Assembly: GCA_003504035.1 (NCBI GenBank)
Contig: DOBW01000155.1
Coordinates: 1-6,468 of the forward strand
Length of the DNA: 6,468 nt
From: Rhodospirillaceae bacterium
GTDB lineage: Bacteria; Pseudomonadota; Alphaproteobacteria; UBA9219
Direction of reading: 5' to 3'
Program-made: the position numbers and the translations under genes
The notes under the pieces: model-generated
What the model saw: only the letters and a program-made list of their open reading frames with translations
Database searches by the model: none
What the model was told of the DNA's origin: nothing
Part shown: in pieces, positions 5,018-6,468 of the stretch
Numbering within the stretch: the stretch's first letter is position 1
Layout of the letters: every line of letters begins with the position of its first letter

Positions 5018-6367
5018 TTATCCTGTGAACAAAGCGTGGTTGATCAAAAGATGCGTGCCAACACTCGCGGCAAAGCCAAGGAAAATAGCCCACGTCCACC
5101 TTAGATGCGACAAGAAGGTGTAACTTCCCTTGCCAATCCCCATTAGTGCAACACCAGCTGCCGAACCAATCGACAAAAGCGATCCACCAACACCTGCGGT
5201 CAGGGTAAGAAGAAGCCACTGGCCAAGATCCATTGTTGGGCTCATAGTCAACACCGCGAAGGTAACGGGAATATTATCGATAATCGACGAAAGCAGACCA
5301 ACCGAGATGTTCGCAATCGTTGGACCAAGATCAGTATACATAAGCGTTGAAAGCTGACCCAGATAGCCTATCGCGCTGATACCACCAACACACAGCATGA
5401 TACCATAAAAGAAAAGCAATGTATCCCACTCGACTTTTTCCAAAACACAGAAAATATCGAAAGGCTTGCGCGGCTTACATAGATTTTCTTTCACGCCGCC
5501 CGTTGCCTCATTGAGAACCTTAGAAAAAGCCCGCGTTTCAGAAGCGCGTAAGAAATAGCCGTACATCTCAAGTACACCGAGGCCCATCATCATGCCAAGA
5601 AACGGCGGCAAATGAAGGACATTATCCAGCGTAACTGTCGTAGCGATCGTGGCCAAAAACAGGCAAACAACGACATATCCACCCTTGTGAACTTCTGCAA
5701 TCTTGGCTGTAGCTCTTGATTTTCTTTTAGGAAGCGTGAAGGAGATAATGAAAGCAGGAACAAGCCAGTTAACAAGCGCTGGGAAGAAAAGAGAAAAGAA
5801 CTGCCCAAACTCAACCATACCTTTTTGCCAAACCATAAGCGTCGTAATATCACCAAAGGGTGAAAAAGCACCGCCTGCATTGGCCGCAACAACAACATTG
5901 ATTAAGGCCCCAACAGCAAGTTTTTTTCTGTGTGCAAAGGTTGATAAAACGACCGTGCCCATAACAAGCGCTGTGGTCAAATTATCTGCAATCGGAGAAA
6001 GAAAGAAAGCAAAAGTACCTGTAATCCAAAAAACATTACGAATCGAAAGACGCGCAGCAACAAGACGTGTCCGCAAAGATTCAAAAACATTGCGCTCGAC
6101 CATCGTGTTGACGAAACTCATTGCAGCAAGCAAAAAGAGGAAAAGCTCGGCATATTCAAGTAAAACATGGCGAAGCTTTTCGCTTACCTCATGCCCACGG
6201 CCTGCCTGATGAAAAGCAATGGCCACAATAATCCATATAAGACCTGCACCGACCATAACGGGCTTTGATTTACGAAGGTGAAGTTTTTCTTCACCAAAAA
6301 CGAGAAGATAAGCAATAACAAAAACAATAAGTATGGCGGGTCCCGCCCAGGAGGCTGCTTCAAGCAT
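5018..6367 (-). CDS. nhaD: Na+/H+ antiporter NhaD
   Basis: This 449-residue inner-membrane protein exchanges cytoplasmic Na+ (or Li+) for external H+ and supports salt and pH homeostasis. It belongs to the NhaD family of the ion-transporter superfamily, with about a dozen hydrophobic segments. Strong family motifs are seen: SPIADNLTTALVMGTVV (124-140), NAGGAFSPFGDITTLMVW (163-180), VEWDTLLFFYGIMLCVGG (312-329), SSIIDNIPVTF (360-370) and GGSLLSIGSAAGVALMG (394-410). The inverted-repeat halves each carry an Asp-Asn pair in a helix break (D128-N129 and D364-N365), expected to lie near the ion path. The ATG at 6367 (MLEAASWAGPAILIV) gives a short N-terminus before the first helix; the upstream sequence is purine-rich (AAGAAAGA) without a strong Shine-Dalgarno. 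The gene is complete and appears monocistronic, with no partner subunits. An arsenite-permease-like role is a distant alternative, but the motifs favour NhaD. Confidence 0.92.
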   Translation of the reverse strand: MLEAASWAGPAILIVFVIAYLLVFGEEKLHLRKSKPVMVGAGLIWIIVAIAFHQAGRGHEVSEKLRHVLLEYAELFLFLLAAMSFVNTMVERNVFESLRTRLVAARLSIRNVFWITGTFAFFLSPIADNLTTALVMGTVVLSTFAHRKKLAVGALINVVVAANAGGAFSPFGDITTLMVWQKGMVEFGQFFSLFFPALVNWLVPAFIISFTLPKRKSRATAKIAEVHKGGYVVVCLFLATIATTVTLDNVLHLPPFLGMMMGLGVLEMYGYFLRASETRAFSKVLNEATGGVKENLCKPRKPFDIFCVLEKVEWDTLLFFYGIMLCVGGISAIGYLGQLSTLMYTDLGPTIANISVGLLSSIIDNIPVTFAVLTMSPTMDLGQWLLLTLTAGVGGSLLSIGSAAGVALMGIGKGSYTFLSHLRWTWAIFLGFAASVGTHLLINHALFTG

Positions 6368-6446
6368 GACGTCTTTCTTTTCTTGACAAGGTTGATAAAA
6401 TTTGCCCCCTTATGAGAACAAAATGGGCTGAAATTCAAGGAAAAAG

Positions 6447-6468
6447 ATGAAAAAAAGGCCAGAAAATA
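6447..6468 (+). CDS. Probable start of a gene cut by the right edge
   Basis: ATG at 6447 is preceded by AAGGA (6437-6441) with five-base spacing, a good ribosome binding site, and reads M-K-K-R-P-E-N before the window ends. The strong site suggests a real gene divergent from nhaD, but only seven codons are visible, so no function can be given. TTGACA at 6383-6388 might be its -35, although no -10 sits at a normal distance (TATGAG at 6411 is 22 bases away). Confidence 0.45.

Noticed and set aside
5703..6209. Plus-strand 168-codon frame inside nhaD
   Set aside because: It is the antisense shadow of nhaD. Its basic, Ser/Thr/Lys-rich sequence has no domain pattern.
6383..6416. Promoter for the right-edge gene (TTGACA with TATGAG)
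   Set aside because: The -35 is perfect, but the only -10-like hexamer is 22 bases away, outside the usual 16-19 range, so I do not list it as a promoter.

Overview
The window looks like ordinary chromosomal DNA from a Gram-negative bacterium of moderate to low GC content, most likely an alphaproteobacterium. The evidence is a Zur-type Fur-family regulator with a divergent znuA, an HTH regulator of the 'RAARALL-W-Q-DLA-AA-VS' type common in that class, a periplasmic binding protein, an NhaD antiporter, and a tRNA with encoded CCA. The species cannot be named from this sequence.

Layout, left to right. (1) The 5' part of an XRE-type HTH regulator runs off the left edge on the minus strand (1-493). 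(2) A family-3 solute-binding protein on the plus strand (603-1445) converges on znuA, and the two stop codons share the palindrome CTAG. (3) A zinc-uptake locus fills 1442-4592. znuA (minus strand) is divergent from an apparent operon of zur, a 28-codon hydrophobic small ORF, znuC and znuB. The intergenic region holds a near-perfect Zur operator (2417-2433) that covers the predicted -10 elements of both divergent promoters. (4) A 425-base gap (4593-5017) has imperfect hairpins, a terminator for the znu operon, a 105-bp inverted-repeat element, a tRNA-Lys(CTT) gene three bases beyond that element, and a tRNA terminator. (5) nhaD, a Na+/H+ antiporter, is on the minus strand (5018-6367). (6) The start of another plus-strand gene is cut by the right edge (6447).

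How the genes work together: when zinc is sufficient, Zur with bound zinc should sit on the shared operator and block both znuA and zur-znuCB. When zinc is scarce, ZnuA captures Zn2+ in the periplasm and passes it to ZnuB, powered by ZnuC. Zur is therefore probably autoregulated. The binding protein, the HTH regulator and nhaD show no visible functional link to zinc.

I see no clearly new multi-gene system. The items most worth a second look are the palindromic element flush against the tRNA, the small membrane ORF between zur and znuC (in the same frame as znuC), and the architecture of the shared Zur operator.
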